From NCBI GenBank assembly GCA_035546335.1, contig DATKDP010000002.1, positions 28,391-92,390 of the forward strand: 64,000 bases of DNA, given 5' to 3'. A program made the position numbers and the translations under genes. Below the pieces are notes generated by a model, which saw only the letters and a list, made by a program, of their open reading frames with translations, did no database searches and was not told the origin of the DNA. Source of the stretch: DATKDP01 sp035546335. Its GTDB lineage: Bacteria; Acidobacteriota; Thermoanaerobaculia; Gp7-AA8. Positions 34,521 through 43,314 of this stretch are shown in pieces; the first letter of the stretch is position 1, and every line of letters begins with the position of its first letter.

Positions 34521-35411
34521 ATGCGGGAGCTCGTGGTTCGTCAACTGCTGGGTGGCCAGATCTGGTTCGGTTGTGCTGCGGTCCTGCTCATCATCATCGC
34601 CGTCGATGTTCTTCGACTGCTCGACGGGCGCAGCGGAGCCGTTCGTGCGGGGCGCTTCCTCCTCGTCCTCCTCGTACCTTTGTCCGCTCTGACCGGGACG
34701 CCTGTGCCGCTCTACCTGGTGATCGCGCTGGCCATTCTCTGGCTTTCTTACGCATTCGCCGGCTTTCAAAACGAGTCGCAATGGCTCCGGCGGGGTGTGG
34801 GAGCCGGTCTGGCGACGCTGGTGCTCATCGCTGTGGTGCGCGAGCTCCCGTACCATGCCCGCCCCACGATCGATGCCGGCTCGGGCCCGATCTACGTGAT
34901 CGGCGACTCGATCAGCTCGGGAGGGTTCGGCGAGACGCTTCCATGGCCGGACCTGCTCGCCCGGATGACCGGCCTGGCGGTCGTCAACCTCGCGCAACCG
35001 TCGGAGACGACGAGATCCGCGATGCAGTATCAGGTGCCGAAGCTGACTTCGGATCGAGCCGTCGTGCTCGAGATCGGAGGAAACGATCTGCTCGATGGAC
35101 TTCCGGCGGGAGCATTCGAGCAACAGCTCGATGAGCTGCTCGGGGCGTTGCGTCCGGAGGGGAGCGATCGGCCCGTTCTGATGTTCGAACTGCCGATCCC
35201 GCCCGGCCGCTGGGCATTCGGCGCCGCGCAGAGGCGCGTCGCCCGCCGGCATGGAGCTCCGTTGATTCCCAAACGACTCCTGGTCGACGTGCTTCTCGAT
35301 CCTGGGCTCGTCGCGGATGGGCTCCATCTGACCGATGCGGGGCACCGCAGGGTTGCTCAGATCGTCGCACGGTCAATCGGAAGGCAGAAGGTAGTAGACT
35401 CTAGAAAGTAG
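34521..35411 (+). CDS. SGNH/GDSL hydrolase with N-terminal membrane helices
   Basis: A 296-residue protein. Residues about 10-115 hold three or four membrane helices; the rest is an SGNH esterase domain with VIGDSISSG (catalytic Ser), EIGGNDLL (block III Asn) and DGLHLTDAGH (Asp-His pair). The catalytic domain is expected outside the membrane. Substrates in the family include acylated cell-wall sugars and lysophospholipids. The final residues (RQKVVDSRK) come from an AGAAGGTAGTAG-type repeat that begins at about 35385, so the original stop has probably been overrun. Confidence 0.88.
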   Translation: MRELVVRQLLGGQIWFGCAAVLLIIIAVDVLRLLDGRSGAVRAGRFLLVLLVPLSALTGTPVPLYLVIALAILWLSYAFAGFQNESQWLRRGVGAGLATLVLIAVVRELPYHARPTIDAGSGPIYVIGDSISSGGFGETLPWPDLLARMTGLAVVNLAQPSETTRSAMQYQVPKLTSDRAVVLEIGGNDLLDGLPAGAFEQQLDELLGALRPEGSDRPVLMFELPIPPGRWAFGAAQRRVARRHGAPLIPKRLLVDVLLDPGLVADGLHLTDAGHRRVAQIVARSIGRQKVVDSRK

Positions 35412-35515
35412 AAAGCAGATGCCAGAAGGCAGAAGCACGTGGGCGATGCCAGATGCAGAGGAAGATAGCACCTCGGAGATTTCCCTCTGCCTTCTGCCCT
35501 GCCCTCTGCCCTCCT
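35385..35515. repeat. AGAAGGCAGAAG / CTTCTGCCCTCTGCC low-complexity repeat pair
   Basis: AGAAGGTAGTAGACTCTAG and AGATGCCAGAAGGCAGAAG on the left face CCTCTGCCTTCTGCCCTGCC on the right across a short spacer, giving a loose inverted repeat. It separates two converging genes and is of the same kind as the stretch at 32634-32822. Confidence 0.8.
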
Positions 35516-35972
35516 ACCCCCTTCTCTCCACGACGAACGTTTCGAAGTGGTAAGCGTAGTTCTCGCCGGTCGAGAGTCCGACGATGATCCGCAGCCGGAC
35601 GATGCTGCTTCGCTCCTGACGCGGGACTCCGGCCCGCGTCATTCCGCGAAGGGTGATCTCGAACAGACCATCATCGCCGGGTTGAATCGTCTTCGGATCG
35701 CGATGGAATCCCGCCTCGAATCGATAGTATGGGTCTTCGGTCGGGGTGACGGAGACGTGGCTCACGGTGATCTCTTCGTGGGTGAGATTCGTGACGGCCA
35801 CGGTGATCGTGCCCGAGGGCTCGGTCATGGTCTGGTAGGGATGGATTTCGATCCCGCTGATCAGGACTTCGAGGATGTTCGCCGCCGATTCCGCGGAACG
35901 GATGTCGGTTGTCTGGCATCCAATGACTGCGGTGGCGAGAAGAGCAGCGATGGAGATGAGAGCTGATCGCAT
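35514..35972 (-). CDS. lipoprotein of unknown function
   Basis: A 152-residue protein. The ATG at 35972 gives MRSALISIAALLATAVIGCQ, a lipoprotein signal with the lipobox Cys at residue 19. The mature part is beta-rich and resembles an immunoglobulin-like domain (GTITVAVTNLTHEEITVSHVSV, seen as GTITVAVTNLTHE; then GDDGLFEITLRGMTRAG). It is expected to be anchored at the outer membrane. The frame is open upstream to 36236 but overlaps the divergent msrA gene. No function is recognised. Confidence 0.8.
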   Translation of the reverse strand: MRSALISIAALLATAVIGCQTTDIRSAESAANILEVLISGIEIHPYQTMTEPSGTITVAVTNLTHEEITVSHVSVTPTEDPYYRFEAGFHRDPKTIQPGDDGLFEITLRGMTRAGVPRQERSSIVRLRIIVGLSTGENYAYHFETFVVERRG

Positions 35973-36087
35973 GGCGTCCCGATCGATGTCGCATGGTATC
36001 ACTCGCCGCGGCGGAATGCGGAATAGTCGCGCTGCCCTTCCTGTCGTGATGGGCGGACGCTGAAACGTCCGGATCGGAGCCTTCTCG

Positions 36088-36711
36088 ATGAGATCTGCAA
36101 GCCTCTTCGTCATTCTCGTTTCGTCGTCGATACTCTTCGCCTGCGAACGGGCGGGCGCGGGCACGGAAGTGCCGAGTCCGCCGTCCGCCACGGGGCTCGC
36201 CAAGGCGACCTTTGCCGGAGGGTGCTTCTGGTGCATGGAGCCTCCGTTCGACGATCTTGAGGGGGTCAGCGCGACGACTTCCGGCTACATGGGCGGCTCG
36301 ACGACCAATCCGACGTATGAGGATGTTTCGCGAGGAGGGTCGGGGCATGCCGAGGTCGTTCAGATTCTCTACGATCCGAAGAAAGTCACCTACCAGACGC
36401 TTCTCGACGTCTTCTGGAAGAACGTCGACCCGACGGACGCGGGAGGCCAGTTCTGCGATCGTGGCGATCAGTACAGGACTGCGATCTTCTACCACGACGA
36501 CGAACAGAAACGTCTGGCGGAAGCGTCGAAACGCTCGCTGGAAGAATCGGGCAAGCTGGCCCGCATCGTCACGGAAATCGCTCCGGCGACGGCGTTTACG
36601 GCCGCCGAGGAGTACCACCAGGACTACTATCGGAAGAATCCGGTCCGCTACAAGTTCTATCGGACGAACTGCGGGCGCGATCGCCGGTTGAATCAGATCT
36701 GGGGTCGCTGA
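36088..36711 (+). CDS. msrA: peptide-methionine (S)-S-oxide reductase, exported form
   Basis: Reduces the S-epimer of methionine sulfoxide in oxidised proteins. The catalytic motif GGCFWCME places Cys46 and Cys49 after a 20-residue export signal (MRSASLFVILVSSSILFAC), which also reads as a lipobox, so the enzyme works in the periplasm. Family blocks follow: TTSGYMGGST, GHAEVVQI, DVFWKNVDPTD and QYRTAIFYHD. The normal C-terminal region with CGRDRR is kept. An exported MsrA needs a periplasmic electron donor, and none (such as MsrB or a thioredoxin-like protein) is adjacent. Confidence 0.95.
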   Translation: MRSASLFVILVSSSILFACERAGAGTEVPSPPSATGLAKATFAGGCFWCMEPPFDDLEGVSATTSGYMGGSTTNPTYEDVSRGGSGHAEVVQILYDPKKVTYQTLLDVFWKNVDPTDAGGQFCDRGDQYRTAIFYHDDEQKRLAEASKRSLEESGKLARIVTEIAPATAFTAAEEYHQDYYRKNPVRYKFYRTNCGRDRRLNQIWGR

Positions 36712-37060
36712 ACGATGTAGCGCAAGGAGACCCGATTGAATCACGGTGATCGCGGCGGTCCGGGCGAGAGCGCTTGCTCGGATCGCACTTTCCATTTTTG
36801 TTGAAACAGTCTATTGTTGAGCACGAAAGGTCCGGCGCCGACACCCAACGGTTGGAAAGAGGTCCAAAGACTCAGCGGATCGCGAGACGGGTCGGCGTGT
36901 CCATATGCCCGACGACAGGGGAAACAAGCGGAATGGCGATGTGGGGAGGAGAAGTGGAAAGCCAGGTCGCCCGCGACCCGTGACGGTTTCCAAGCCGAGG
37001 CCGAGCGACGCCCGACGTCCGCGCGGACTCACGATCGCCAAGCATCCGGGATCGCAGCCG
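36712..37060. other. intergenic region without a recognised gene
   Basis: This stretch after msrA holds an AT-rich patch (TTTTTGTTGAAACAG, 36795-36810) that may be promoter sequence for the response-regulator gene. The frame of that gene is open back to 36905, but the sequence there is Arg/Pro/Gly-rich and unlike a folded domain. No repeat or RNA gene is seen. Confidence 0.4.
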
Positions 37061-37489
37061 ATGACTGACATGCAGCACTCCATGGCGTCCGCGCAGCCGA
37101 TGCTCCACGACGAGAACAGAAAGAAAAAGATCCTGGTCATCGACGATGATCAGTCCGTCCGCCGGCTTCTCGAGAAGATCATCGAGAGAGCGGGGTTCCT
37201 GGTCGAATGCGCCGTGGATGGCGGGGATGGAATCCAGCGGATCGGAGCGGCGGGGGATGGGGGGTTCGATCTGATCATTCTCGATCTGATGATGCCGAAC
37301 ATCAGCGGTTTCGATGTGATCGAGCATCTGAGCACGCATCATCCCGACAACCTCCGGAAGATCATTGTCCTCACCGCGCAACCCCGTGTCAGCGACGAGC
37401 GCATCAAGCGCAATCTGATCCGCAACGTGATCCAGAAGCCGTTCGACATCCACGAGCTGACTGCGTATCTGAAATCGTGCTTCGAATGA
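37061..37489 (+). CDS. single-domain response regulator
   Basis: A 142-residue CheY-like receiver. KILVIDDDQSVRRLL carries the acidic pocket, DLIILDLMMPNISGFDVIEHL the phosphoacceptor Asp, and VLTAQP and QKPFD the conserved Thr and Lys. No output domain follows, so it acts by protein contact or in a phosphorelay, perhaps with one of the orphan kinases in this window. The start is uncertain: ATG at 37061 gives a compact protein, while 36905 would add 52 basic residues. Confidence 0.87.
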   Translation: MTDMQHSMASAQPMLHDENRKKKILVIDDDQSVRRLLEKIIERAGFLVECAVDGGDGIQRIGAAGDGGFDLIILDLMMPNISGFDVIEHLSTHHPDNLRKIIVLTAQPRVSDERIKRNLIRNVIQKPFDIHELTAYLKSCFE

Positions 37490-37530
37490 CGCGTTAGTGG
37501 AGTGTACTTCGCTCCAGTCACGCGAGCCTG

Positions 37531-37573
37531 TCGCCGCGGCCTGCGCGCAAATGCTTCGCCCCTACGAGAAATG
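37531..37573 (-). repeat. dispersed repeat family C, copy 2
   Basis: Reverse complement of the sequence at 3787-3829: CGCCGCGGCCTGCGCGCAAA then TGCTTCGCCCCTACGAGAAA. It lies between the response regulator stop and the converging nhaC-like gene. Confidence 0.7.
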
Positions 37574-37614
37574 TGACGGTCGCACGAGACACGGTGAGGT
37601 CGTCCGACATGGGA

Positions 37615-39531
37615 TCAGGGTGACGGAACCTGTTCCGCCTGCCAGTCGCTGCGCTTTCCCAACAGCAGCACGGCACCGACGATCATCGCCGATCCGAGGG
37701 CGAGGGCGAGCCAGACATTCAGCCCGAATGCGGTGGCGATGTCGCCGATCAGCATACCGAGAATTCCGATCGCGAACGCGTAGGGGAGCTGCGTCCGGAC
37801 GTGCGCGATGTGATCCGATCCCGACCCCATGCTCGAGAGAATCGTCGTATCGGAGATCGGAGAGCAGTGATCGCCCCAGACGCTTCCGGCGAGGACCGAG
37901 GAGATCGTTCCCAGCATGAAGACGTGATAGGCCTCGCTTCCCACCGGGTGCCCGGCACCCAGAGAGAGTCCGTGTGCGATCGGGATCACCAGCGGCATGA
38001 GGATGCCCATCGTTCCCCACGAGGTTCCGGTGGCGAAAGAGATCGCCGCGGAGGCGATGAAAACGAGCACTGGAAGCCAGTGCGGCGACAGGACTCCCTG
38101 CGTGAGCCCGACGACGAAATCGGCCGTGTGAAGTTGCGCGCAGATGCTGCCGATCGACCAGGCGAGGACCAGGACGATGAGGGCGAGCAGCATCGCCTTG
38201 AATCCCTCCACCATCGCATCCATCGCCTGGCGGATCGTCAGGAGTCGTTGCGCCAGCGGAAGGAGAAGCGCGACGACGACGGCCGTGAGGCTGGCCCAGA
38301 GAAGGGCATCGAGACTGCTCGCATTGGAGAAGACGTCCTGGAGCCATTTGTATGCGGAGGGATAGTCGGCGCGGTTGACGGCTGCCGAACCGGAGACGAA
38401 GAGGCCGATGATGGTCATGGCGATGACCGTGAAGATGGGGATGAGCGCGTTGCGTGCGCGCTTCGGGATTCCGTCCGGAGGCGCCATCGAAGTGGCGTTG
38501 TAGTCGGCCAGAGGCGTGTCGCCGTCGGCGATCACTTTTCCTGTCTCGCTCGCCCGTCGCTCGGCGCGGAGCATGGGACCGAAATCGCGACAGGTGAAGG
38601 CGATGGCGAATCCGAGCACGAGAGCAAAGATGGGATAGAAGCGGTAGGGAATCGAGGCGATGAGCGTGGTATAGGCGTTGAAAGGAAGATCCAGCTGGGT
38701 GAACGCCGCGGCGATCAGACCGATTTCGAACCCGATCCATGTCGAGATGGGGAAGATGCTGGCCACGGGAGCCGCAGTCGAGTCGACGATATAGGCGAGC
38801 TTTTCCCGGCTGATACGCAACCGGTCGGTGATCGGACGCATCGTCGAGCCGACGATCAGCGAATTTGCGTAGTCGTCGAAGAAGATGAAGATGCCCATCA
38901 CCCAGGTGGTCACCTGCCCCCGCCTCGCGTTCGTCGCGAAGCCCTTGATTCGCTCGACGATTCCCTGGGTGCCGCCGCTTCGCGTGATCAGGCCGACCAT
39001 GCCGCCAAGAAGGACCGAGAAGATGATGATCTTGGCGTGATCGCCATCCGCGAGCGCCGGTGCGACGAAGCTGTCGATGGTTCGTGCGAAGGCTCGGATC
39101 GGATTCCAGTGGTAGAGAATCATCGCTCCCGAGAAGACGCCGGCGAAGAGAGCGATCAGAACGTCCTTAAACAGGAGGGCGAGAGCGATCGCGATCAGCG
39201 GCGGCAGGATCGAGAGCCATCCCGGAATCTGCTCGAGTCGTGTCGTCGCTTCGGCGCCTGTCGTACGGACTGTCACCTCCGAGACGCTTCCTGCGGCGGC
39301 GGCTTCGATCGTGACCGTTTGTTTGCCTTCGACGAGCTCGAATTCGTGGACCTCCCTTCCGTCGATGAGAATTTGTGCCGGCTGCGGTGCGGCCAGCTCT
39401 CCGGCCTCGATCTCGAGATGGAGGCGGCCATGACGCAGCGATGCTCCACTCGAAGTCACGGAGAGAGTCACGTCTGCCGTCAGCGTCAGCGAGCTCAGAA
39501 GGATCAGAACGAAGAATGCAAGACGCTTCAA
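37615..39531 (-). CDS. NhaC family Na+/H+ antiporter with exported N-terminal domain
   Basis: A 638-residue protein. Residues 1-19 are a signal peptide (MKRLAFFVLILLSSLTLTA), about 20-105 a beta-rich domain with no known motif, and about 108-630 an NhaC-type transporter with about twelve membrane helices (GGMVGLITRSGGTQG, MGIFIFFDDYANSLIVG, STWIGFEIGL, GTSWGTMGILMPL). It would exchange sodium for protons, or malate/lactate as in MleN relatives. The N-terminal exported domain is an addition relative to classical NhaC (about 450-500 residues). It is flanked by repeat copies on both sides. Confidence 0.9.
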   Translation of the reverse strand: MKRLAFFVLILLSSLTLTADVTLSVTSSGASLRHGRLHLEIEAGELAAPQPAQILIDGREVHEFELVEGKQTVTIEAAAAGSVSEVTVRTTGAEATTRLEQIPGWLSILPPLIAIALALLFKDVLIALFAGVFSGAMILYHWNPIRAFARTIDSFVAPALADGDHAKIIIFSVLLGGMVGLITRSGGTQGIVERIKGFATNARRGQVTTWVMGIFIFFDDYANSLIVGSTMRPITDRLRISREKLAYIVDSTAAPVASIFPISTWIGFEIGLIAAAFTQLDLPFNAYTTLIASIPYRFYPIFALVLGFAIAFTCRDFGPMLRAERRASETGKVIADGDTPLADYNATSMAPPDGIPKRARNALIPIFTVIAMTIIGLFVSGSAAVNRADYPSAYKWLQDVFSNASSLDALLWASLTAVVVALLLPLAQRLLTIRQAMDAMVEGFKAMLLALIVLVLAWSIGSICAQLHTADFVVGLTQGVLSPHWLPVLVFIASAAISFATGTSWGTMGILMPLVIPIAHGLSLGAGHPVGSEAYHVFMLGTISSVLAGSVWGDHCSPISDTTILSSMGSGSDHIAHVRTQLPYAFAIGILGMLIGDIATAFGLNVWLALALGSAMIVGAVLLLGKRSDWQAEQVPSP

Positions 39532-39626
39532 AGCCGGACTCCTCGATCTCGGATTCAGGACGACGGGCGAAACTGTAGCACGACTCGCGCGCGTCGATGG
39601 CGGCGATCGCAGGCCGCGTGCTGACT

Positions 39627-39743
39627 CGTCATCCTGAGCGAAGGTGGGTGGGAGGGTGTGAGTGAAGGATCTGCGTTCTTAGACACTTGCCGATCGCAGA
39701 TCCTTCACTCACACCCACCCGCTCCACCTCGCTCAGCATGACG
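39627..39743. repeat. dispersed palindromic repeat family A, copy 2 (complete, core inverted)
   Basis: The ends are CGTCATCCTGAGCGA and TCGCTCAGCATGACG, with GTGAGTGAAGGATCTGCG and its complement inside. The core reads TTCTTAGACACTTGCCGATC, the reverse complement of the core of copy 1 at 3827-3941. The remaining bases of 39532-39885 show no gene. Confidence 0.9.
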
Positions 39744-39885
39744 GGGGCTTGCGGTGCGAAACAGCTTTGCACGCATTCTCGCAAGAACGTGACATGTCTC
39801 CAGGGTCGCACTGGATGTTTTTCATCGGCGACGGCGTTACGCTGGCTGCCTGCGCGCGAAAACGACGAGCAGGAGAAGGTTGGAT

Positions 39886-41673
39886 ATGAAGAAAATGATC
39901 GTTCTGATCGTCATCGCAGTCATTCTCATGACCGGAGTCGCTGTGAGTGCCGAGCGCTCCGCCGAGGATCTGGACACACGCCGAAAGGCTCTCGACGGCC
40001 TGCTGACCGAGCAGTGGGAGTACGTCCTCGCCACCTCTCCCGAGTACGCTTCGATCCTGGGGGACAAGCGCTACAACGACAAGGTCAGCGACCTGTCCGA
40101 AGCGGCCATTCTTCGTGATCTGGCGATGACGAAGACGTTTCTCCGCCGTTTCGAGGCGATCGACACCTTCGGATTCTCCGATCAGGAGAAGCTCAACAAG
40201 AGACTGATGGTCGAAGGTCTTCGAAACCAGATCGAGGACTCACGATTCCGCAACTGGCTGATGCCGGTGAATCAGATGAGCGGAATCCATCTTCGACTCC
40301 CCTCCTATCCGCAGTACTTCTCCTTCGAGTCGGTGAAGGACTACGAGGACTATCTGGTGCGGATGCGCCAGCAGCCGCGCCAGCTCGATCAGACGGTCGA
40401 ACGGATGCGCAAGGGAATGGCACAGCGTCTGATGCCGCCGAAGTTTCTTCTCGAAAAGGTCGCCGATCAGGCGGCGCAGATTGGCGGAGGGAAGCCGGAA
40501 GAGAGTCCGTTCGCCCTTCCTCTCTCGAAGTTCCCCGAGGGGATCGCGCCGGCAGAACGGGACCGTCTTCGAGCGGTGTACCTGAAAGTCATCGGTGACG
40601 AGGTGCTACCCGCCTACCAGCGCTTCGCCCGGTTCGTCCGGGAGGAGTATGCACCGAAGGGGCGCACTGAAGTCGGAGTCTGGTCGCTGCCCGACGGAGC
40701 GGCGCGGTACGCGTTGCTGGCGAAGCGCTCGACGACGACGGACCTGACGCCCGAGGAGATTCACCAGATCGGGGTGCGCGAGGTCGCGCGGATCGAGGGT
40801 GAGATGCTCGAGATCGCGAAGAAGGTCGGGTTCATCGATCTGAAAAGCTTCCGTGAATCGATCGAAAACAATCCCGAGCTGAAGGCGAAATCGGGCGAGC
40901 ATCTGCTCGAGCTCTATCGCAAGTACATCGATCAGATGTGGGTCGAGCTGCCGAAGCTCTTCGGCAGACTGCCGAAGGCGCAGCTCGTCGTGGAGGCGGT
41001 CGAAGAATACCGTCAGGCCACCGCTGCAGGCGCAGAGTACAACCGCGGTACGCCCGACGGGTCGCGTCCGGGGAAAGTCAAGGTGAACACCGGAGATGCG
41101 ACCTCGCGGAAGATCATCACCGCGGAATCGACCGGCTATCACGAAGGGGTCCCGGGCCATCACATGCAGATCGCCATCGCTCAGGAGCTGACAGGCCTTC
41201 CGACGTTTCGCCAGCAGGGTGGACACACGGCGTACGTCGAGGGGTGGGCTCTCTACTCCGAGCGCCTCGGAAAAGAGGTGGGGTTCTATCAGGATCCGTA
41301 CATGGACTACGGCCGTCTCGAGGACGAGATGCTTCGAGCGATCCGGCTGGTGGTCGACACAGGACTGCACTACAAGAAGTGGAACCGGGAGCAGGTCGTT
41401 CAGTTCTTCCGCGACCATTCGGCCGCCGACGAGGTCGACGTTCAATCGGAGACCGATCGCTACATCGTCTGGCCCGGCCAGGCCCTCGGCTACAAGATCG
41501 GCCAGCTGAAGATCGTCGAGCTGCGGGAGCGTGCGCGTGCGGCTCTGGGACCGGCGTTCGACATCCGGAAGTTCCACGATGAAGTTCTCGGGAATGGATC
41601 GCTTCCGATGAACGTGCTCGAGGAACGGATCGACGACTGGATCCGGCGCGAGAAGGGGCGCGCGGCCGCCTGA
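39886..41673 (+). CDS. exported DUF885 family protein (putative metallocarboxypeptidase)
   Basis: A 595-residue protein with a signal peptide (MKKMIVLIVIAVILMTGVAVSA). The DUF885 zinc-like motif GYHEGVPGHHMQ is present (His, Glu, His), followed by GGHTAYVEGWALYSERLG and the conserved IRLVVDTGLH. Family members are thermolysin-clan-like peptidases of uncertain substrate. AGGAGAAGG (39871-39879) is well spaced for the ATG at 39886; the TTG two codons earlier is too close to it. Repeat D lies immediately after the stop. Confidence 0.9.
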   Translation: MKKMIVLIVIAVILMTGVAVSAERSAEDLDTRRKALDGLLTEQWEYVLATSPEYASILGDKRYNDKVSDLSEAAILRDLAMTKTFLRRFEAIDTFGFSDQEKLNKRLMVEGLRNQIEDSRFRNWLMPVNQMSGIHLRLPSYPQYFSFESVKDYEDYLVRMRQQPRQLDQTVERMRKGMAQRLMPPKFLLEKVADQAAQIGGGKPEESPFALPLSKFPEGIAPAERDRLRAVYLKVIGDEVLPAYQRFARFVREEYAPKGRTEVGVWSLPDGAARYALLAKRSTTTDLTPEEIHQIGVREVARIEGEMLEIAKKVGFIDLKSFRESIENNPELKAKSGEHLLELYRKYIDQMWVELPKLFGRLPKAQLVVEAVEEYRQATAAGAEYNRGTPDGSRPGKVKVNTGDATSRKIITAESTGYHEGVPGHHMQIAIAQELTGLPTFRQQGGHTAYVEGWALYSERLGKEVGFYQDPYMDYGRLEDEMLRAIRLVVDTGLHYKKWNREQVVQFFRDHSAADEVDVQSETDRYIVWPGQALGYKIGQLKIVELRERARAALGPAFDIRKFHDEVLGNGSLPMNVLEERIDDWIRREKGRAAA

Positions 41674-41703
41674 AGGGAGAGCGGGCGTCCCGCGCCCGCC
41701 CCC
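41674..41703. repeat. dispersed repeat family D, single copy at a gene end
   Basis: AGGGAGAGCGGGCGTCCC followed by GCGCCCGCCCCC begins right after the DUF885 stop codon and lies before the converging PP2C gene. The internal GGGCG/CGCCC hairpin suits a terminator. Confidence 0.85.
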
Positions 41704-41722
41704 TGGTGGCGGGACGCATGCG

Positions 41723-42421
41723 TCATCGGCGCAGCGCCATGAGGGTCAGATCGTCGTTTGGCGCGCGGCCGGCGCGATGCGACGCGACCGCTTCGTAGAC
41801 CAGCGAGGTGAGGCCGTTCGCGTCGAGATGCCTGCCGCGGGCGAGTGTTGCCCGGATCCTGTCGAATCCGAACTCCTCCTCGTCGGGCGAGAGCGCTTCG
41901 AGCAGGCCGTCGCTGTAGAGAAAGAGCGTTGCCTTCTCGTCGAGACGCAGGAGCCGCGTCGCCCAGCGCGAGCAGCAGAGGATGCCGACCACCGGTCCTG
42001 TGGCCACGACCGGCTCGACCTTGCCGCTCTGGTGGACGATCAGCGACGGAGGATGTCCGGCGTTGACGATCTCCAGTCCGCCCTCGGCATCCACTCTCCC
42101 TGCAGTCAACGTAACGAATCGATTCGGCGGAAGCTCGGGACGGAGCGAGCGATGCAGCTCGTCGATCAGCGAGGCGACCGAAGGGACGCCGAGGTCGACC
42201 ATTCGCTCGATCTCCTCCATGACGAGTCCCATCAGAACCGCCGAGTCGATTCCTTTTCCCGCCACGTCGCCGAGCACGAACCAGAGCCCGCTCGACCTGC
42301 GGGCCGAGAAGTAGAAGTCGCCAGTGAAGAGCGAAGCAGGGCAGGATAGAGCGCTGATATCGAAGTCTGCTCGCGCGGGCGGGGGAACGGCACCGACGCC
42401 GGACAAGGCAAGTGCGCTCAT
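41723..42421 (-). CDS. PP2C/SpoIIE-type serine phosphatase
   Basis: A 232-residue single-domain phosphatase. Metal-binding aspartates are visible in FTGDFY, VLGDVAGKGIDSA and SDGLLEAL, and the C-terminal NDDLTLMALRR is the family ending. In other bacteria SpoIIE/RsbU-like enzymes dephosphorylate anti-sigma-factor antagonists. Its ATG overlaps the stop of the alkyltransferase fusion gene by four bases, so it is the third gene of a sigma factor operon. No STAS-domain antagonist or anti-sigma kinase is nearby, which leaves its target open. Confidence 0.88.
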   Translation of the reverse strand: MSALALSGVGAVPPPARADFDISALSCPASLFTGDFYFSARRSSGLWFVLGDVAGKGIDSAVLMGLVMEEIERMVDLGVPSVASLIDELHRSLRPELPPNRFVTLTAGRVDAEGGLEIVNAGHPPSLIVHQSGKVEPVVATGPVVGILCCSRWATRLLRLDEKATLFLYSDGLLEALSPDEEEFGFDRIRATLARGRHLDANGLTSLVYEAVASHRAGRAPNDDLTLMALRR

Positions 42422-43314
42422 GCGGTCGCCGCCAGCGGCCGGCATCGCCGGCACGGCCGGAATCCGAGTCGCGCCGCTTCCTGCTCGCTCCGGAGAGACA
42501 CGCGATGTGCTTTCCTGATTCGCCTCGCATCGGGGCAGGTGGGGAAGCAGTAGATCTTCGTCGTCGCCGAAGCAACGTAGCGGAATCCTCGCTCGCCCAG
42601 ATCGTCGAGCTCGTCGACGATCACTCCCTCCCGCGCGAGAAGTGCACGCTTGAGGGCCGGGCCGAATCCGTAGTTGCCGATCCCGCCTGAGGAGGGCACG
42701 ACGCGGTGACATGGAACGACGAAGGGAATCGGATTGCGGGCGCACGCATTGCCGACGGCGCGAATGGCGGCCGGCCTTCCCGCCTCGCGAGCGACCCAGG
42801 CGTAGCTTCGCACCTGGCCCGCGGGAATCTTCACCAGCACCTCGAGGACTTCGCGCTCGAACTGCGGAAGATCGGAAAGATCGATCTCAGGGCGGCCGCT
42901 CTTCCCTCCTCCGATCGTACGGCGGAGCGCCTCGCGCATTTCTGGCGGCAGCTCTCCACGCTCGGCCTCGCGGCCGAAACGGTTGCAGTACTCTTCGAGG
43001 AGCACCTTCTCCGGGCGATTCGCGAGCGTGACGCGGACGAGCCCTCTCGATGAGAAGACGACCCAGAGGGGCCCGATGTCCGACTCGACGATGTCGTAGC
43101 GATCGGACAGCGAACGGCGAATCTCCTCGTGGCACGACGAGGGGCAGCGCTCCTTGAGCGCCGGCCCGGCGCCGGCGAGCTCGTCGATCTCTTCGAGCGA
43201 ATCGGCGCAGCTCCGGCAATCGTCGAGATGCTCGCGAATCTCGTCGCACGTTCCGCTCTCGAGCTCTTTCGTCCGGAACTGATCGAGCCGGACCAATACG
43301 CTGTTACATCGCAT
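42418..43314 (-). CDS. fusion of zinc anti-sigma motif, O6-alkylguanine-DNA alkyltransferase and Ada-type zinc domain
   Basis: A 298-residue protein with three parts. Residues 1-36 match the ZAS anti-sigma motif: Cys3, then HLDDCRSC giving His29-x3-Cys33-x2-Cys36. Residues about 75-230 are an MGMT domain with the acceptor Cys202 in VPCHRVVPSSGGIGNYGFG and the DNA-reading helix around RSYAWVAREAGRPAAIRAVGN (split here by position 171-189). Residues 246-293 are an Ada zinc domain with Cys256, Cys260, Cys288 and Cys291 (IYCFPTCPDARR, FRPCRRCRPL), placed at the C-terminus instead of the N-terminus as in Ada. Its start overlaps the upstream ECF sigma gene by 11 bases. The layout suggests an anti-sigma factor that senses alkylation; that is inference. 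Confidence 0.88.
   Translation of the reverse strand: MRCNSVLVRLDQFRTKELESGTCDEIREHLDDCRSCADSLEEIDELAGAGPALKERCPSSCHEEIRRSLSDRYDIVESDIGPLWVVFSSRGLVRVTLANRPEKVLLEEYCNRFGREAERGELPPEMREALRRTIGGGKSGRPEIDLSDLPQFEREVLEVLVKIPAGQVRSYAWVAREAGRPAAIRAVGNACARNPIPFVVPCHRVVPSSGGIGNYGFGPALKRALLAREGVIVDELDDLGERGFRYVASATTKIYCFPTCPDARRIRKAHRVSLRSEQEAARLGFRPCRRCRPLAATA

Noticed and set aside
37801..39624. 607-codon forward frame across the nhaC-like gene
   Set aside because: Rich in Arg, Asp, Glu and His as expected for the antisense of membrane protein codons; no start signal and no homology.
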